Of a stretch of DNA of 64,000 nucleotides, positions 18,602-28,652 are shown piece by piece. The position numbers and the translations under genes were made by a program. The notes beneath the pieces were generated by a model, which was given only the letters and a program-made list of their open reading frames with translations, was not told the origin of the DNA and searched no databases. How positions within the stretch are numbered: position 1 is the first letter of the stretch; the number at the start of each line of letters is the position of its first letter. Where the stretch lies: the NCBI RefSeq assembly GCF_014696225.1, contig NZ_JACJPV010000015.1, positions 33,968 through 97,967 of the forward strand, read 5' to 3'. This stretch comes from Anabaena sp. FACHB-1237. Its GTDB lineage: Bacteria > Cyanobacteriota > Cyanobacteriia > Cyanobacteriales > Nostocaceae.

Positions 18602-19558
18602 ATGGTTGAGAGTAACGTCTCTCGTCGCCACCACGATACATTCTTACAGGTGGTTCAAAGCTATTACCAATTAACTAAGCCTCGCATTATCCCCTTACTA
18701 TTAATCACCACTGCCGGTAGTATGTGGATAGCGGCTAAAGGTGAAGTTGATCCTTGGCTATTAATTATCACAATGATTGGAGGCACTTTAGCAGCAGCTA
18801 GTGCTCAAACTATTAACTGTATCTATGATCGAGATATAGATTATGATATGGAACGGACGCGCCACCGTCCTATGCCTTCTGGCAGAATACAACCCAGGGA
18901 TGCTTTGATTTTTGCCATTGCTTTAGCTGTTGTCTCTTTTACTACTCTTACAGTATTCGCTAATCTACTTGCAGCCGTTTTAGCTTTTTCTGGTATAGTA
19001 TTCTATGTTTTGATCTATACTCATTTGTTAAAACGTCATAGCACCCACAACATTGTTATTGGTGGTGCGGCGGGTGCTATACCTGCTTTAGTAGGCTGGG
19101 CAGCAGTCACAGATACTTTAAGTTGGACAGCGTGGTTGCTTTTTGCCATCGTCTTCCTATGGACTCCTCCCCATTTTTGGGCTTTAGCTTTAATGATCCG
19201 TGATGATTATGCTAAGGTGGGAATACCGATGTTACCTGTGGTAGTTGGAGATCAGGCCACTGTACGTCAAATTTGGTTTTATACCATAATTACTGTTACA
19301 GCTACCGTATTACTATTTTATCCGTTACACGCTAGTGGTATTGTATATGTAGTCATTGCTTTAACTTTGGGTGGTGTATTTGTTCACAAGTCTTGGCGGT
19401 TATTACAAAACCCTCAAGATAAAACAATTGCTAGAGAGTTGTTTTTATATTCCATTTCTTACATGATGTTATTATGTTTAGGAATGGTGGTAGATAGTCT
19501 ACCTATTACACATCATTTAGTTAGTACCACTGTTAGTTATTTGCATTTGCTAGTTTAG
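18602..19558 (+). CDS. ctaB: protoheme IX farnesyltransferase (heme O synthase)
   Basis: Attaches a farnesyl group to heme B to give heme O, the substrate of CtaA. 318-residue UbiA-family membrane prenyltransferase with the two Asp-rich motifs [19 protein letters not shown] and the second site in [20 protein letters not shown] near residue 24 is the usual entry motif. A ribosome site (AAGGAAAGAG) precedes the ATG. A hairpin of two HIP1 copies follows the stop. Confidence 0.95.
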   Translation: MVESNVSRRHHDTFLQVVQSYYQLTKPRIIPLLLITTAGSMWIAAKGEVDPWLLIITMIGGTLAAASAQTINCIYDRDIDYDMERTRHRPMPSGRIQPRDALIFAIALAVVSFTTLTVFANLLAAVLAFSGIVFYVLIYTHLLKRHSTHNIVIGGAAGAIPALVGWAAVTDTLSWTAWLLFAIVFLWTPPHFWALALMIRDDYAKVGIPMLPVVVGDQATVRQIWFYTIITVTATVLLFYPLHASGIVYVVIALTLGGVFVHKSWRLLQNPQDKTIARELFLYSISYMMLLCLGMVVDSLPITHHLVSTTVSYLHLLV

Positions 19559-19565
19559 CAATGTT

Positions 19566-19600
19566 AGCGATCGCTTTTCTTAGTTGAATAAGCGATCGCT
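19566..19600 (+). terminator. HIP1 hairpin after ctaB
   Basis: Inverted repeat AGCGATCGCTT...AAGCGATCGCT with a 13-base loop, starting 8 bases past the ctaB stop. Both arms contain the HIP1 octamer GCGATCGC. It may act as a terminator, though no T-tract follows. Confidence 0.45.
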
Positions 19601-19994
19601 CACTATGTAATTATTTTCACTTTTAACTTAGATGACGTGTACAAACCATAGCTAAACCCAATTAATCATAAATACTTTTGTACTTTTTTAGACTAGCAAA
19701 TACTATAAGCTGTGTTGTTTTTAATTTGCATAACAGATGCAAGCAAGATGCTTACACTAACATATATTTTATTAGTATATAACATATTAGTAATATAGTA
19801 GTATATCAGCATATTGCTTACACTAATATAATTTATTGAGGTATTGAGGTAAAATGATGACCCAAAATATTAATATCTCTTATCTACTAAATATTGGGAT
19901 TAATAAGGCATACAGAAAATAGCAAAAGAATACAGAAATTAATCTGTATAATGCGTTGTGTAATATATGGATGAAAGCTAACTGCTGACTGCTT
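19601..19994. other. ctaB downstream spacer
   Basis: AT-rich spacer with a partial TAAGCTGTGTTG...CAAGCAAGATGCTTAC repeat (about 19708-19757) related to the element at 20439. Otherwise no gene or RNA is seen. Confidence 0.4.
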
Positions 19995-20375
19995 TTAGTC
20001 TTCCAAAGACTTTGCTTGTACTTCCACCGCTGTAACATCAATAGTACCATCCGGAGCAAATCTTTGAAAATGATTATTTGTCACTGATAAAATTTCTCCA
20101 CAGTTCATACATTGAAATTGACTATTATTCAACGCAGTTTGTTCATGACCACACATAGGACATTTATCAGTAATTATACTTTTGCTTAACCACCACCGCA
20201 AACCAAAAAAAAGCACGATAGGCAAAAATAATATTAAACCAAAAATAAACAATAAAGACTTGACTAGCCAACCTAAACCTAATGATGTTATAATCCAAGC
20301 GATTATTAATAAAGTTAACCAAGGACGAACCTGTTCAAAATCTAATTGTAAGTTTTTAAAATTCATATTTTTCAC
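19995..20375 (-). CDS. membrane protein with C-terminal zinc ribbon, function unknown
   Basis: 126 residues. Two adjacent hydrophobic segments lie at about residues 19-60 (TLLIIAWIITSLGLGWLV and SLLFIFGLILFLPIVLFFGL). A CPMCGH...CMNCG pair follows at about 72-98, a typical four-Cys zinc ribbon facing the cytoplasm. The tail is acidic. Not assigned to a named family. The ribbon suggests a structural or protein-interaction role rather than an enzyme. Confidence 0.6.
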   Translation of the reverse strand: MKNMNFKNLQLDFEQVRPWLTLLIIAWIITSLGLGWLVKSLLFIFGLILFLPIVLFFGLRWWLSKSIITDKCPMCGHEQTALNNSQFQCMNCGEILSVTNNHFQRFAPDGTIDVTAVEVQAKSLED

Positions 20376-20438
20376 TTTTGCTATTTGTGCTAGTGGATGT
20401 AATTTGAGAATAACGAACTTTTGCCAGTAATGAAGTAG

Positions 20439-20545
20439 TAAGCTAATGTGCGGCTAAACTGTATAATTAAAAAACCTGAAGTTACAGTAGCACAAGCATC
20501 TTGCTTGTATTAATTATTCATTCAAGTTAAAGACACAACAGCTTA
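20439..20545. mobile_element. 107-base MITE-like element (TAAGCT family), copy 1
   Basis: Ends form an imperfect 12-base inverted repeat (TAAGCTAATGTG / CACAACAGCTTA). The interior contains CTGTATAATTAAAAAACC and CAAGCATCTTGCTTG. A second near-identical copy lies at 32149-32252, and partial ends are seen at 6322, 19708 and 41513. No coding capacity. Likely a non-autonomous element with TA target duplication. Confidence 0.7.
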
Positions 20546-20699
20546 TCTTCCGTAAACCATCTACAAGACGATAATGCAAAACCAAGTCTTCCGTAGGAAC
20601 AAAACCAGAAAAAATAACGCGATCGCTCATGCCTAAATCTGATGATAACTGTACTAGTACAGCTTGGCGTAAATAAACCAACCATTTTAAGTCATTCAA
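20546..20699 (-). pseudogene. glycosyltransferase-like gene fragment
   Basis: A short frame reads LSSDLGMSDRVIFSGFVPTE then DLVLHYRLVDGLRK, resembling the family-4 glycosyltransferase segment around 'DRVIFTGFVPDEDL'. It then runs into the 20439-20545 element, whose sequence supplies the last residues and stop. No glycosyltransferase sequence is present on either side, so this is best read as a leftover scrap. Low certainty because of its size. Confidence 0.35.
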
Positions 20700-20751
20700 A
20701 AGCCTATACTATCTTCCTTTTGACTTTTGAATATTTAATATCAGGAAATAT

Positions 20752-21189
20752 CTATTTTTGTGCACAATATTTAACAATTAATAAACAGTTTCTATTATGA
20801 GAATCACGTTGATAAACAACCTTATCAGCTAAACGACGCAAAAGAAACCAACCATAACCACCTACTTGTAAAGTACCTGGTTCTGGCTCATCAATTACGT
20901 TAGGATCAAAAGGTTGTCCATAGTCCCAAATTCTCACTTCTACGCGGTCATTCCACAAACTAACCTGAATATCTATATTTGTATCTGAGGGTAAAGCGTG
21001 ATGAGCATGACGTACAGCGTTAGTGAAACCTTCTGCTAATGCTAAGTTTAAACGATAAATTTGGCTATCTGTCCAGCCATATTCAGGTAAATTTTTGTGA
21101 CAAAACTCTTCAAACCATTCTTGGACATAGTTTAAAAGACCGAGTTCGCTTTTTACAGTTTGATGGTCTTGCTTGACCATGTTAAGCAT
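20752..21189 (-). CDS. anti-sigma regulatory factor, serine kinase (RsbW-like)
   Basis: 145-residue GHKL ATPase-fold protein. The N-box is in YRLNLALAEGFTNAVRHAHH (about residues 46-65), with the ADP-binding segment VEVRIWDYGQPFDP and the G-box VGGYGWFLLRRLADKVVY. It is the small kinase type that phosphorylates anti-anti-sigma proteins or binds sigma factors in partner switching. The partner is not encoded nearby. Translation could equally start at MVKQDH, three codons in. Confidence 0.82.
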   Translation of the reverse strand: MLNMVKQDHQTVKSELGLLNYVQEWFEEFCHKNLPEYGWTDSQIYRLNLALAEGFTNAVRHAHHALPSDTNIDIQVSLWNDRVEVRIWDYGQPFDPNVIDEPEPGTLQVGGYGWFLLRRLADKVVYQRDSHNRNCLLIVKYCAQK

Positions 21190-21302
21190 TGACCTTGACT
21201 TGATAGAAAATAAATTAAGTTATCTAGGACTTCAAGGAGTCAGGAGTTCAAGGAGTCAGAATTTTTACTCTTATCCTTCCTATTCCCTCCTGACTGCTAT
21301 AT

Positions 21303-21785
21303 TTAGAACAATCCTAAAGTCAAAGACTTATCTAAAGGTAGTGCAGCACCAATACCTAACCAAACAGTCACCAAAGTACCAAACAAGAATACTGTGGTAG
21401 CTACAGGACGACGGAAGGGGTTTTGAAACTTATTCACACTTTCTAGGAAGGGAACGAGAATTAAACCCAAAGGTACAGAAGCCATTGCTAATACACCCAA
21501 TAGTTTATTAGGTAGCGATCGCAAAATTTGGAATACTGGGAATAAATACCACTCTGGCAAAATTTCCAAAGGAGTAGCAAAGGGGTTAGCCTTTTCGCCT
21601 ACCATTGCAGGATCTAACACTGCTAAACATACTATACAGGCGAAAGATCCCATAATTACCACTGGGAAGATATAGAGCAAGTCATTAGGCCAAGCTGGTT
21701 CACCATAGTAATTGTGACCCATATTTTTCGCCAATTTAGCTCTGAGAACGGGATCAGTTAGATCAGGTTTTTTTTGGATTGACAT
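21303..21785 (-). CDS. petD: cytochrome b6f complex subunit IV
   Basis: 160 residues, standard length, three membrane helices. Starts [20 protein letters not shown] and has the [19 protein letters not shown] and quinol-site PEWY ([18 protein letters not shown]) motifs. Functions in the thylakoid b6f complex. Lies 191 bases downstream of petB on the same strand, the conserved petBD pair. Confidence 0.98.
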   Translation of the reverse strand: MSIQKKPDLTDPVLRAKLAKNMGHNYYGEPAWPNDLLYIFPVVIMGSFACIVCLAVLDPAMVGEKANPFATPLEILPEWYLFPVFQILRSLPNKLLGVLAMASVPLGLILVPFLESVNKFQNPFRRPVATTVFLFGTLVTVWLGIGAALPLDKSLTLGLF

Positions 21786-21976
21786 ACTTTTAAGTAAAGT
21801 TAAAGTCTTAGTGAAAAATATCAGTTTTGCAGAAGCCTGACCACTTCTAAATTAGGCTTGAGTTTTCAGAATGTTTGTTGGCAACTGAGAACTTATTTAT
21901 TCTTAGTTTAAAACAAACAATTATTATCTGAAAACTACAACTACCTATCATCTACATGATATACATGATGATGAAA

Positions 21977-22624
21977 TTACAATGGTCCAGAAATACCTTG
22001 TTTCCGAATCATTAAGAAGTGGAACAACATAAAGACTGCTAATAACCAAGGTAAAACGAAGGTATGAGCGCTATAGTAACGAGTTAATGTAGCTTGACCA
22101 ACGCTAGAACCTCCACGCAGTAAGTCAGAGATAAGGACACCAACTACAGGAATAGCTTCAGGTACACCACTTACAATTTTAACCGCCCAGTAACCAACTT
22201 GGTCCCAAGGTAAAGAATAACCAGTTACACCAAAGGACACAGTTATTACAGCCATGATCACACCACTTACCCAGGTTAATTCCCGTGGTCTTTTGAAACC
22301 ACCAGTTAAATATACCCGGAAAACGTGGAGGATCATCATTAGTACCATCATACTCGCTGACCACTTGTGAATGGAGCGAATTAACCAACCGAAGTTAACT
22401 TCATTCATGATGTACTGTACTGAAGAAAAAGCCTCGGCTACTGTAGGCTTGTAATAGAATGTCATTGCAAATCCAGTAGCAAACTGGATCAAGAAGCATA
22501 CTAATGTAATTCCGCCTAAACAGTAAAAGATGTTCACATGAGGTGGAACATATTTACTACTTACATCTTCAGCGATCGCTTCTAAGTCTAACCGTTCTTC
22601 AAACCAGTCGTAAACGTTGGCCAT
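21977..22624 (-). CDS. petB: cytochrome b6
   Basis: 215 residues, standard length. Carries two bis-His b-heme sites ([20 protein letters not shown] and [21 protein letters not shown] regions) and Cys35 in NIFYCLGG, the covalent attachment site of heme c-n. Core of the b6f complex between the photosystems and in respiration. Divergent from ctpA. Confidence 0.98.
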   Translation of the reverse strand: MANVYDWFEERLDLEAIAEDVSSKYVPPHVNIFYCLGGITLVCFLIQFATGFAMTFYYKPTVAEAFSSVQYIMNEVNFGWLIRSIHKWSASMMVLMMILHVFRVYLTGGFKRPRELTWVSGVIMAVITVSFGVTGYSLPWDQVGYWAVKIVSGVPEAIPVVGVLISDLLRGGSSVGQATLTRYYSAHTFVLPWLLAVFMLFHFLMIRKQGISGPL

Positions 22625-22921
22625 ACAATCTCAAAGTCCTAAAAAAATAGATTGTCGTTGATAAGTTCTGTTGGTAATCACTTCTTAAATGAGAGACTAC
22701 CTAACAAAATTCTACCGTTGATTTGCAGTCAGATAAACCTAGATCAACCTAGAAATTTATTTTTACTTCCCAAGGAAGATGAAATGATTCCTGGATAAGC
22801 TACCGCCATTAACAACTTTATGAGAAAAATGCAGCTGCTCTATAAAAAAAGTAACATAATCAAGAGATAGATTTCATCCTCTATCAAGTAACTGATAATT
22901 TTTAGCAAGTTTGGTTTGACA

Positions 22922-24199
22922 ATGACACGAAAACTCAGTTTTATTAAACAACGGATTATACGGCTAGGATCTTTACTCCTATTGATTTTCTCTCTCATGG
23001 CAGGTTTTTCTATCCCTACCGCATCAGCCTTAACATCAGAACAAAAATTAGTTTATGAAGTATGGCGTATTGTTAATCGTTCTTATTTAGATGGTACTTT
23101 CAATCATCAAGATTGGGTAAGTATTCGCCAAAAAGCACTCAAAAATTTATCTAATAAAGAAACTGCTTATTTAGCAATTACAGAAATGCTTAAAAGCCTT
23201 AATGATCCCTTTACACGCTTTCTTGAACCCGAAAAATACCGCAGTTTACAGGTTAATACTTCTGGAGAGTTGACAGGGATAGGTTTACAAATCTTATTAA
23301 ATCCTGAAAGTGGTAATTTAGAAGTAATTACACCTATTGCTAATTCTCCTGCCGAAAAAGCAGGTTTACTTCCTCATGATCGAATTTTAGAAATTGAAGG
23401 TGTGTCAACTAAAAATTTAACCCTTGATGAAGCAGCATATAAAATGCGTGGACAAATTGGAACTGTAGTAACTTTGTTAATTGCCAGAGATGGTCTGGAA
23501 AATCAAGAAATAATTAAAGAAGTAACTTTAGTACGGGATAAAATAGAACTAAATCCAGTTATATCAGAATTACGTTTATCCCCGGAAGGATCACTTCTTG
23601 GTTATTTACGTTTAAGCCAGTTTAATGCTAATGCAACTAGCGAAATAGCACACGCTATCAGCAAATTAGAACAACAAGGCGCGACAGAGTATATACTTGA
23701 CTTAAGAAATAACCCTGGTGGACTATTACAAGCAGGAGTAGAAATAGCTAAGTTATGGTTAAATTCTGGTACAGTGGTGTATACAGTCAATCGTCAAGGT
23801 ATTCAAGGCAGTTATGAAGCCTACGGTCCGGCTTTAACTAATGATCCCTTGATTATTTTAGTGAATCAAGGAACCGCCAGTGCTAGTGAAATTTTAGCAG
23901 GTGCATTACAAGACAATCATCGCGCTTTATTGGTGGGAGAAACTACCTTTGGTAAAGGTTTAATACAGTCTTTATTTGAATTATCTGATGGTTCGGGTTT
24001 AGCAGTAACAATTGCTAAATATGAAACTCCTAATCATCGAGATATTAACAAATTAGGCATTAAACCAGATCAACTAGTTTCTCAACCATCTATCACTCGT
24101 GAACAAATAGGAACAGATACAGATATTCAGTATCAAGCAGCTATCAAAATTTTAGATAATAGACATAGGAGTGAAAATGAATCTAAGGACAATTCATGA
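22922..24199 (+). CDS. ctpA: carboxyl-terminal processing protease (S41)
   Basis: Periplasmic/lumenal serine protease of the family that trims precursors such as PsbA. About 425 residues from ATG 22922 (a TTG two codons upstream is also possible). Signal peptide at about 12-38 (LGSLLLLIFSLMAGFSIPTA), PDZ domain at about 100-190 (SGELTGIGLQI, AGLLPHDRILEIEG), then the S41 domain with LRNNPGGLLQAGVEIA and the catalytic Ser-Lys region NQGTASASEILAG...ETTFGKGLIQ. Adjacency to petBD is common in cyanobacteria. Confidence 0.93.
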   Translation: MTRKLSFIKQRIIRLGSLLLLIFSLMAGFSIPTASALTSEQKLVYEVWRIVNRSYLDGTFNHQDWVSIRQKALKNLSNKETAYLAITEMLKSLNDPFTRFLEPEKYRSLQVNTSGELTGIGLQILLNPESGNLEVITPIANSPAEKAGLLPHDRILEIEGVSTKNLTLDEAAYKMRGQIGTVVTLLIARDGLENQEIIKEVTLVRDKIELNPVISELRLSPEGSLLGYLRLSQFNANATSEIAHAISKLEQQGATEYILDLRNNPGGLLQAGVEIAKLWLNSGTVVYTVNRQGIQGSYEAYGPALTNDPLIILVNQGTASASEILAGALQDNHRALLVGETTFGKGLIQSLFELSDGSGLAVTIAKYETPNHRDINKLGIKPDQLVSQPSITREQIGTDTDIQYQAAIKILDNRHRSENESKDNS

Positions 24200-24439
24200 A
24201 TTGTCCCTACAAGGGTTTGGTGTTTATGGACATTTAATTTAATTATCGGAGATGTCTATTGCTAAACCAATACTGACTCCATGACTCCTGACTCCTCTTC
24301 TACGTCAAGTGGTGAAATTTGGGTAAAAAACCGTACCAATACTCAAGAATATTTCCGAAATTAATCTACTAAAGTAAAATGTAGGTAGAGAGAAAATATC
24401 AAGCTACTGAGTACAAACATTCAGCATAGGAGAAATAAT

Positions 24440-24763
24440 ATGGGGTTCTTTGATTCTGAAATAGTCCAAGATGAAGCTAAACACTTATTTGAAGACTATC
24501 AATCATTAATAACACTTGGTAACAGTTATGGCAAATTTGATCGAGAAGGTAAAAAACTCTTTATCGAGCAAATGGAAACATTAATGGACAGATATCGCGT
24601 CTTTATGAAGCGTTTTGAACTATCCGAAGACTTTATGGCACAAATGACTATAGAACAGCTAAAAACCCAATTAGGTCAATTTGGTATGACACCTCAACAA
24701 ATGTTTGATCAAATGAATATGACCCTGGAAAGAATGAAAAAAGAACTAGAAAAGCAATCATAA
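24440..24763 (+). CDS. DUF1825 family protein
   Basis: 107-residue, mostly helical protein that fits the cyanobacteria-specific DUF1825 family from start (MGFFDSEIVQDEAKHLFEDY) to end. Repeated Met/Gln-rich helices (MTIEQLKTQLGQFGMTPQQM) suggest a small helical bundle. Function unknown. A ribosome site (AGGAG) precedes the ATG. Confidence 0.8.
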   Translation: MGFFDSEIVQDEAKHLFEDYQSLITLGNSYGKFDREGKKLFIEQMETLMDRYRVFMKRFELSEDFMAQMTIEQLKTQLGQFGMTPQQMFDQMNMTLERMKKELEKQS

Positions 24764-24804
24764 GTGGTTTAATAATGGTAAAATTTTACACCTTACCCCC
24801 CACC

Positions 24805-26730
24805 TTAATTTGACTTAGGACGTGGAAATTGAGATGGAGACTTAAAATTCTCCACAGGTACACCCTTAAGAGCTTCAGTCATAAAATCTCGCCAAATAGG
24901 AGCAACCATCACACCACCAGTTGCACCACTGGATAATTGTCGGTTATCATCTCTCCCAACCCATACAGCAGTAGTTAACTGAGGCACAGTACCCACAAAC
25001 CAAATATCTTTTTCAGAAGAAGTCGTTCCGGTTTTACCAGCCGCAGGACGATCAATAGCCGCGTTCTTACCAGTACCACTAGTAACAACAGATTGCATGG
25101 CATCTATAATTGCTGCTGAAGCCCAAGGATCAAGCACTTGCTTAGGTTTAGGAGTGTTATCACGAATAACATTACCCGTGCTGTCTGTAATGCGGGCAAT
25201 AACCGTAGTTGGCGACTGCCAACCATAATTAGCAAAGGTAGCATAGGCACTAGCCATTTCTAACGGAGTTACACCAATAGCACCTAAAGGTAAAGATGTC
25301 ACAGGTTCCATAGGACTCATAATACCTAAAGTGCGACAGGTATCAATAACTTTGTTCATTCCCACCGCTTTACCCAGCTTAATTACTGGGATATTGCGGG
25401 ACTGAGCTAATGCAGTACGAATAGACATAGCACCAGAAAATCCACCATCATAATTTCTGGGATAGTACCAACCATTACCATCTCGATAACCCACAGGAGC
25501 GTCAATTACCGTAGAATCAGGTCCATATTTACCTGTAGCGAAGGCAGCATAATAAACAAAAGGTTTAAAGGAAGAACCTGGTTGTCTTTGGGCTTGCGTA
25601 GCTCGGTTAAACTCGCTTGTTTTAGAGTCTACACCACCTACCAAAGCCTTGATAAAGTGAGTGCGGGGATCAATAGATACTAAAGCCATTTGGTTTTTTG
25701 ATAAACCTTGACCAAGTAATATTTCATGCCACTTACTCACGGTTTCTTCGGCCATCTTTTGGAATTTGGCATCAACGGTAGTTTGGATACGCATTCCACC
25801 TTTGAGTAATTTCTCCCGGCCTAAATCTTTATCTCTGACTATTTCCTGGGCTACAGTATTAGTAATGTAGGGTAAAGCGCTACCTTGAAATGATCGGATT
25901 TTACCGAGTTTAATTTTCTCATTGAGAGCGTTATCATATTCTTTTTGAGTGATCCAGTTTAAGTCGCGCATCCGCCCAAGCACTTCTTTTTGCTTCTGTT
26001 TAGCTTTTTCCATACTGGCAAAAGGACTAAATTCCTCTGGTGCTTGAATTAAACCTGCCATCATGGCTGATTCACCTAAAGTTAAGACTTCAGCAGACTT
26101 GTTAAAGTAACTGCGTGCCGCGGTTTGTACACCATAGTTGTTATGGCCCCAATATACTTGGTTGAGGTACATTTCTAATATCTCATTTTTCTCCAAAATC
26201 TGTTCTAAACGAATTGCTAATACAGCTTCTGCCAATTTTCTCGTAAAAGCGCGTTTCTGTGATAAAAATAGGTTTTTGACCAACTGCATGGTGATGGTAG
26301 AACCACCTTCTTTCACACCACCTGCTACCATATTAACTACTATTGCCCGACCTACACCACTGGGGTTAATACCATGATGTTGATAAAAGTGACCATCTTC
26401 ACTGGCTAAAACGGCACGTTTAAGGTTAGGAGAAATTCTATTTAACGGTACTACTTCACGGTTAGCTTCACCATGAACACTGCTTAAAAGTTTTCCTTTA
26501 ATATCGTATATATAGGTAGTTTCTGAGGGAAAGAAGTTTTTGATTTGTCTAACATCTGGTAAGTTACGAAAACTAATGGCCAACCCCACTAGTCCACCTG
26601 CTACAATGGAGCTTGTCAGCAATGTGATGGATAACAGAGTAGTACCTGTGACTTGGGCAACTCCTTTAAAAAAGCTACCTTGAGATGAGATTTGTTCTTG
26701 TGATGGTTGATTATAGGTGCTAGACGACAC
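24805..26730 (-). CDS. class A penicillin-binding protein (PBP1A type)
   Basis: Bifunctional peptidoglycan synthase of 641 residues. A membrane anchor lies at about 28-55. The GT51 glycosyltransferase domain has ASEDGHFYQHHG and GGSTITMQLVKNLFL with RKLAEAVLAIRLE. The transpeptidase domain has SxxK in QPGSSFKPF, SxN in AQSRNIPVIKL and KTGTT. It ends shortly after the domain with a Pro/Ser-rich tail. Cyanobacteria carry several such PBPs, so a specific name is not given. Confidence 0.93.
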   Translation of the reverse strand: MSSSTYNQPSQEQISSQGSFFKGVAQVTGTTLLSITLLTSSIVAGGLVGLAISFRNLPDVRQIKNFFPSETTYIYDIKGKLLSSVHGEANREVVPLNRISPNLKRAVLASEDGHFYQHHGINPSGVGRAIVVNMVAGGVKEGGSTITMQLVKNLFLSQKRAFTRKLAEAVLAIRLEQILEKNEILEMYLNQVYWGHNNYGVQTAARSYFNKSAEVLTLGESAMMAGLIQAPEEFSPFASMEKAKQKQKEVLGRMRDLNWITQKEYDNALNEKIKLGKIRSFQGSALPYITNTVAQEIVRDKDLGREKLLKGGMRIQTTVDAKFQKMAEETVSKWHEILLGQGLSKNQMALVSIDPRTHFIKALVGGVDSKTSEFNRATQAQRQPGSSFKPFVYYAAFATGKYGPDSTVIDAPVGYRDGNGWYYPRNYDGGFSGAMSIRTALAQSRNIPVIKLGKAVGMNKVIDTCRTLGIMSPMEPVTSLPLGAIGVTPLEMASAYATFANYGWQSPTTVIARITDSTGNVIRDNTPKPKQVLDPWASAAIIDAMQSVVTSGTGKNAAIDRPAAGKTGTTSSEKDIWFVGTVPQLTTAVWVGRDDNRQLSSGATGGVMVAPIWRDFMTEALKGVPVENFKSPSQFPRPKSN

Positions 26731-27274
26731 GGCGATTTTATTTCCTCACTTGTAAGTGTTAATGTAATTAGATAGGTTGTTAATTGGTAAAAATGCAAAA
26801 CTTTAATTGTTCACTGATTTTTGACTTTAGTGAAGTCAAAATTTAAAAGTGGAACTCCTTGTACGGGTTTGACAGTGATTATTGGTGTCAATTTAAGCTA
26901 CAGATGGCTTATTTGTTTAGCTGACACGCCCGCTGTGGAAATTCATTTCCAGGCTAATAAGTAAAGTAAAGTTTACTAAAAAATTTTCGAGTTCTTGAGT
27001 TTTAGATGACTTTTGCTATTAGACTGCTAATTCATTCCCGGTAGAAATGTTTCATGAATGTTTCATGGAACGGCCTTACATGGGCTGTACATTAAGTTGA
27101 CACCAATGAACAGTGCTAAATTCCTACTGACTCCTTAATCTCCTGACTCCTCTAAAAATAGTTAGTTTTTTGCAATTATAGTATTTGCCATAGTAAAAGA
27201 TGGATAATTTGCCAGTAAACATTATAAACTTAACTTTTAATGTGGATAGTGTAATTAAAAGTGAATTTTTTAGT
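26731..27274. mobile_element. 227-base inverted-repeat element (26881-27107) in the PBP-tyrS spacer
   Basis: The ends ATTGGTGTCAATTTAA (26881-26896) and TTAAGTTGACACCAAT (27092-27107) form a nearly perfect 16-base terminal inverted repeat. The interior has no coding capacity. Degenerate relatives lie at about 16681-16890 and 48680-48967. This is the clearest copy of the family. The flanking bases hold the promoters of the divergent PBP and tyrS genes. Confidence 0.65.
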
Positions 27275-28471
27275 ATGACGCAAAATGTTTCTTGGTTGCG
27301 TCGTGGTGTGGCAGAAATTTTTCCTCAACCCCATGATGATGATACTGTATCAGAAAGTTTGGAAAAACGGTTATTAAATGGCGATCGCCCTTTAAGGGTA
27401 AAGTTAGGCATTGACCCTACAGGAGCCGATATTCATCTTGGTCATAGTATTCCTGTACGGAAGTTACGGGCTTTTCAAGATGCTGGCCATACTGCTGTTT
27501 TAATTATAGGCGATTTTACCGCCAGAATTGGTGATCCTACGGGTAAATCTGAGGTACGTCGACAACTAACGGAGGCTGAAGTGGCTAAAAACGCTCAGAC
27601 CTATCTTGATCAAGTTAGACCGATTTTAGATTTTGATACTCCTGGACGTTTGGAAGTAAGATATAATTCAGAATGGCTGTCTAATTTGGACTTAGGCAAA
27701 ACTCTGGAATTATTATCTACGATGACTGTAGGACAGATGTTAGCTAAAGAGGGTTTTGCAGAACGTTATAAACAAGAGAGTCCGATTTTTCTCCATGAAT
27801 TCCTGTATCCTTTGATGCAAGGTTATGATTCTGTAGCAATAGAGGCAGATGTGGAATTAGGTGGTACTGACCAAAAGTTTAATATTGCGGTGGGAAGAGA
27901 TTTACAACGTCATTTTGCCATAAAACCTCAGTTCGGTTTATTATTACCAATTTTGATTGGGACTGATGGTATGCAAAAAATGTCTAAGTCTTTAAATAAT
28001 TATGTGGGTTTGTCAGAACATCCTGCCCAAAAGTATCAGAAATTACAAGGAGTTCCTGATAATTTGCTGTTGTCCTATTTTGAGTTGTTGACTGATTTAC
28101 CTTTGGAGAGTTTGCCAGAAAATCCGCGCGATCGCCAGGAATTTTTAGCCTGGGAAATTGTCCGTCAGTATCACGGCGAACAAGCAGCTAATGAGGCTAG
28201 AGAGGCTGCAAAAAGTGGTGGTAAGGTAGGAGCATTACCGGAGTATTCTGTGGCTGCTATTCCTCAATTTCCTGCGAAATTAGCCTTTATTTTGGGTGCT
28301 ACTGGTTTATGTAAAAGTACGGCCGAAGGTAAAAGGAAAATTCAAGAAGGTGGAGTGAGGATAGATGGTGATAAGATTACTGATGCGGATTTAAGTTTTT
28401 CTCAGCCTGATGATTTATATGGTAAAGTGTTACAGGTGGGTAAGAAGAATTTTGTACGGTTAGTAAAGTAG
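27275..28471 (+). CDS. tyrS: tyrosyl-tRNA synthetase
   Basis: Charges tRNA-Tyr. About 398 residues from [11 protein letters not shown]. An upstream in-frame ATG at 27200 would add 25 non-conserved residues. Class I signatures are HLGHS in [14 protein letters not shown] and KMSKS in [14 protein letters not shown]-terminal S4-like RNA-binding domain ([20 protein letters not shown]). The long bacterial TyrZ-like form is typical for cyanobacteria. Confidence 0.93.
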   Translation: MTQNVSWLRRGVAEIFPQPHDDDTVSESLEKRLLNGDRPLRVKLGIDPTGADIHLGHSIPVRKLRAFQDAGHTAVLIIGDFTARIGDPTGKSEVRRQLTEAEVAKNAQTYLDQVRPILDFDTPGRLEVRYNSEWLSNLDLGKTLELLSTMTVGQMLAKEGFAERYKQESPIFLHEFLYPLMQGYDSVAIEADVELGGTDQKFNIAVGRDLQRHFAIKPQFGLLLPILIGTDGMQKMSKSLNNYVGLSEHPAQKYQKLQGVPDNLLLSYFELLTDLPLESLPENPRDRQEFLAWEIVRQYHGEQAANEAREAAKSGGKVGALPEYSVAAIPQFPAKLAFILGATGLCKSTAEGKRKIQEGGVRIDGDKITDADLSFSQPDDLYGKVLQVGKKNFVRLVK

Positions 28472-28525
28472 CTATCAGCTATCAGCTTAAAATACAAAAC
28501 TGACGGCTGTTATGCTGTTATAATT

Positions 28526-28616
28526 AGGACTTACGGAAAACATCACGAAAGTAGGGGTAATTCATGAATTACCCCTACGAAACAATTAAGTTTTTGATGA
28601 CTTCCTGGGTAAGTCT
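28526..28616. mobile_element. MITE-like element (AGGACTTACG family), copy 1
   Basis: Ends AGGACTTACG...GGTAAGTCTT are inverted. The interior is the palindromic GTAGGGGTAATTCATGAATTACCCCTAC segment, giving a long hairpin. A related copy at 55954-56045 sits inside the nifD element, and single ends occur at 41421-41432 and 63804. No coding capacity. Confidence 0.6.
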
Positions 28617-28652
28617 TAATAATGTTGTCATCATCAATAATTCTTAAAAGTC

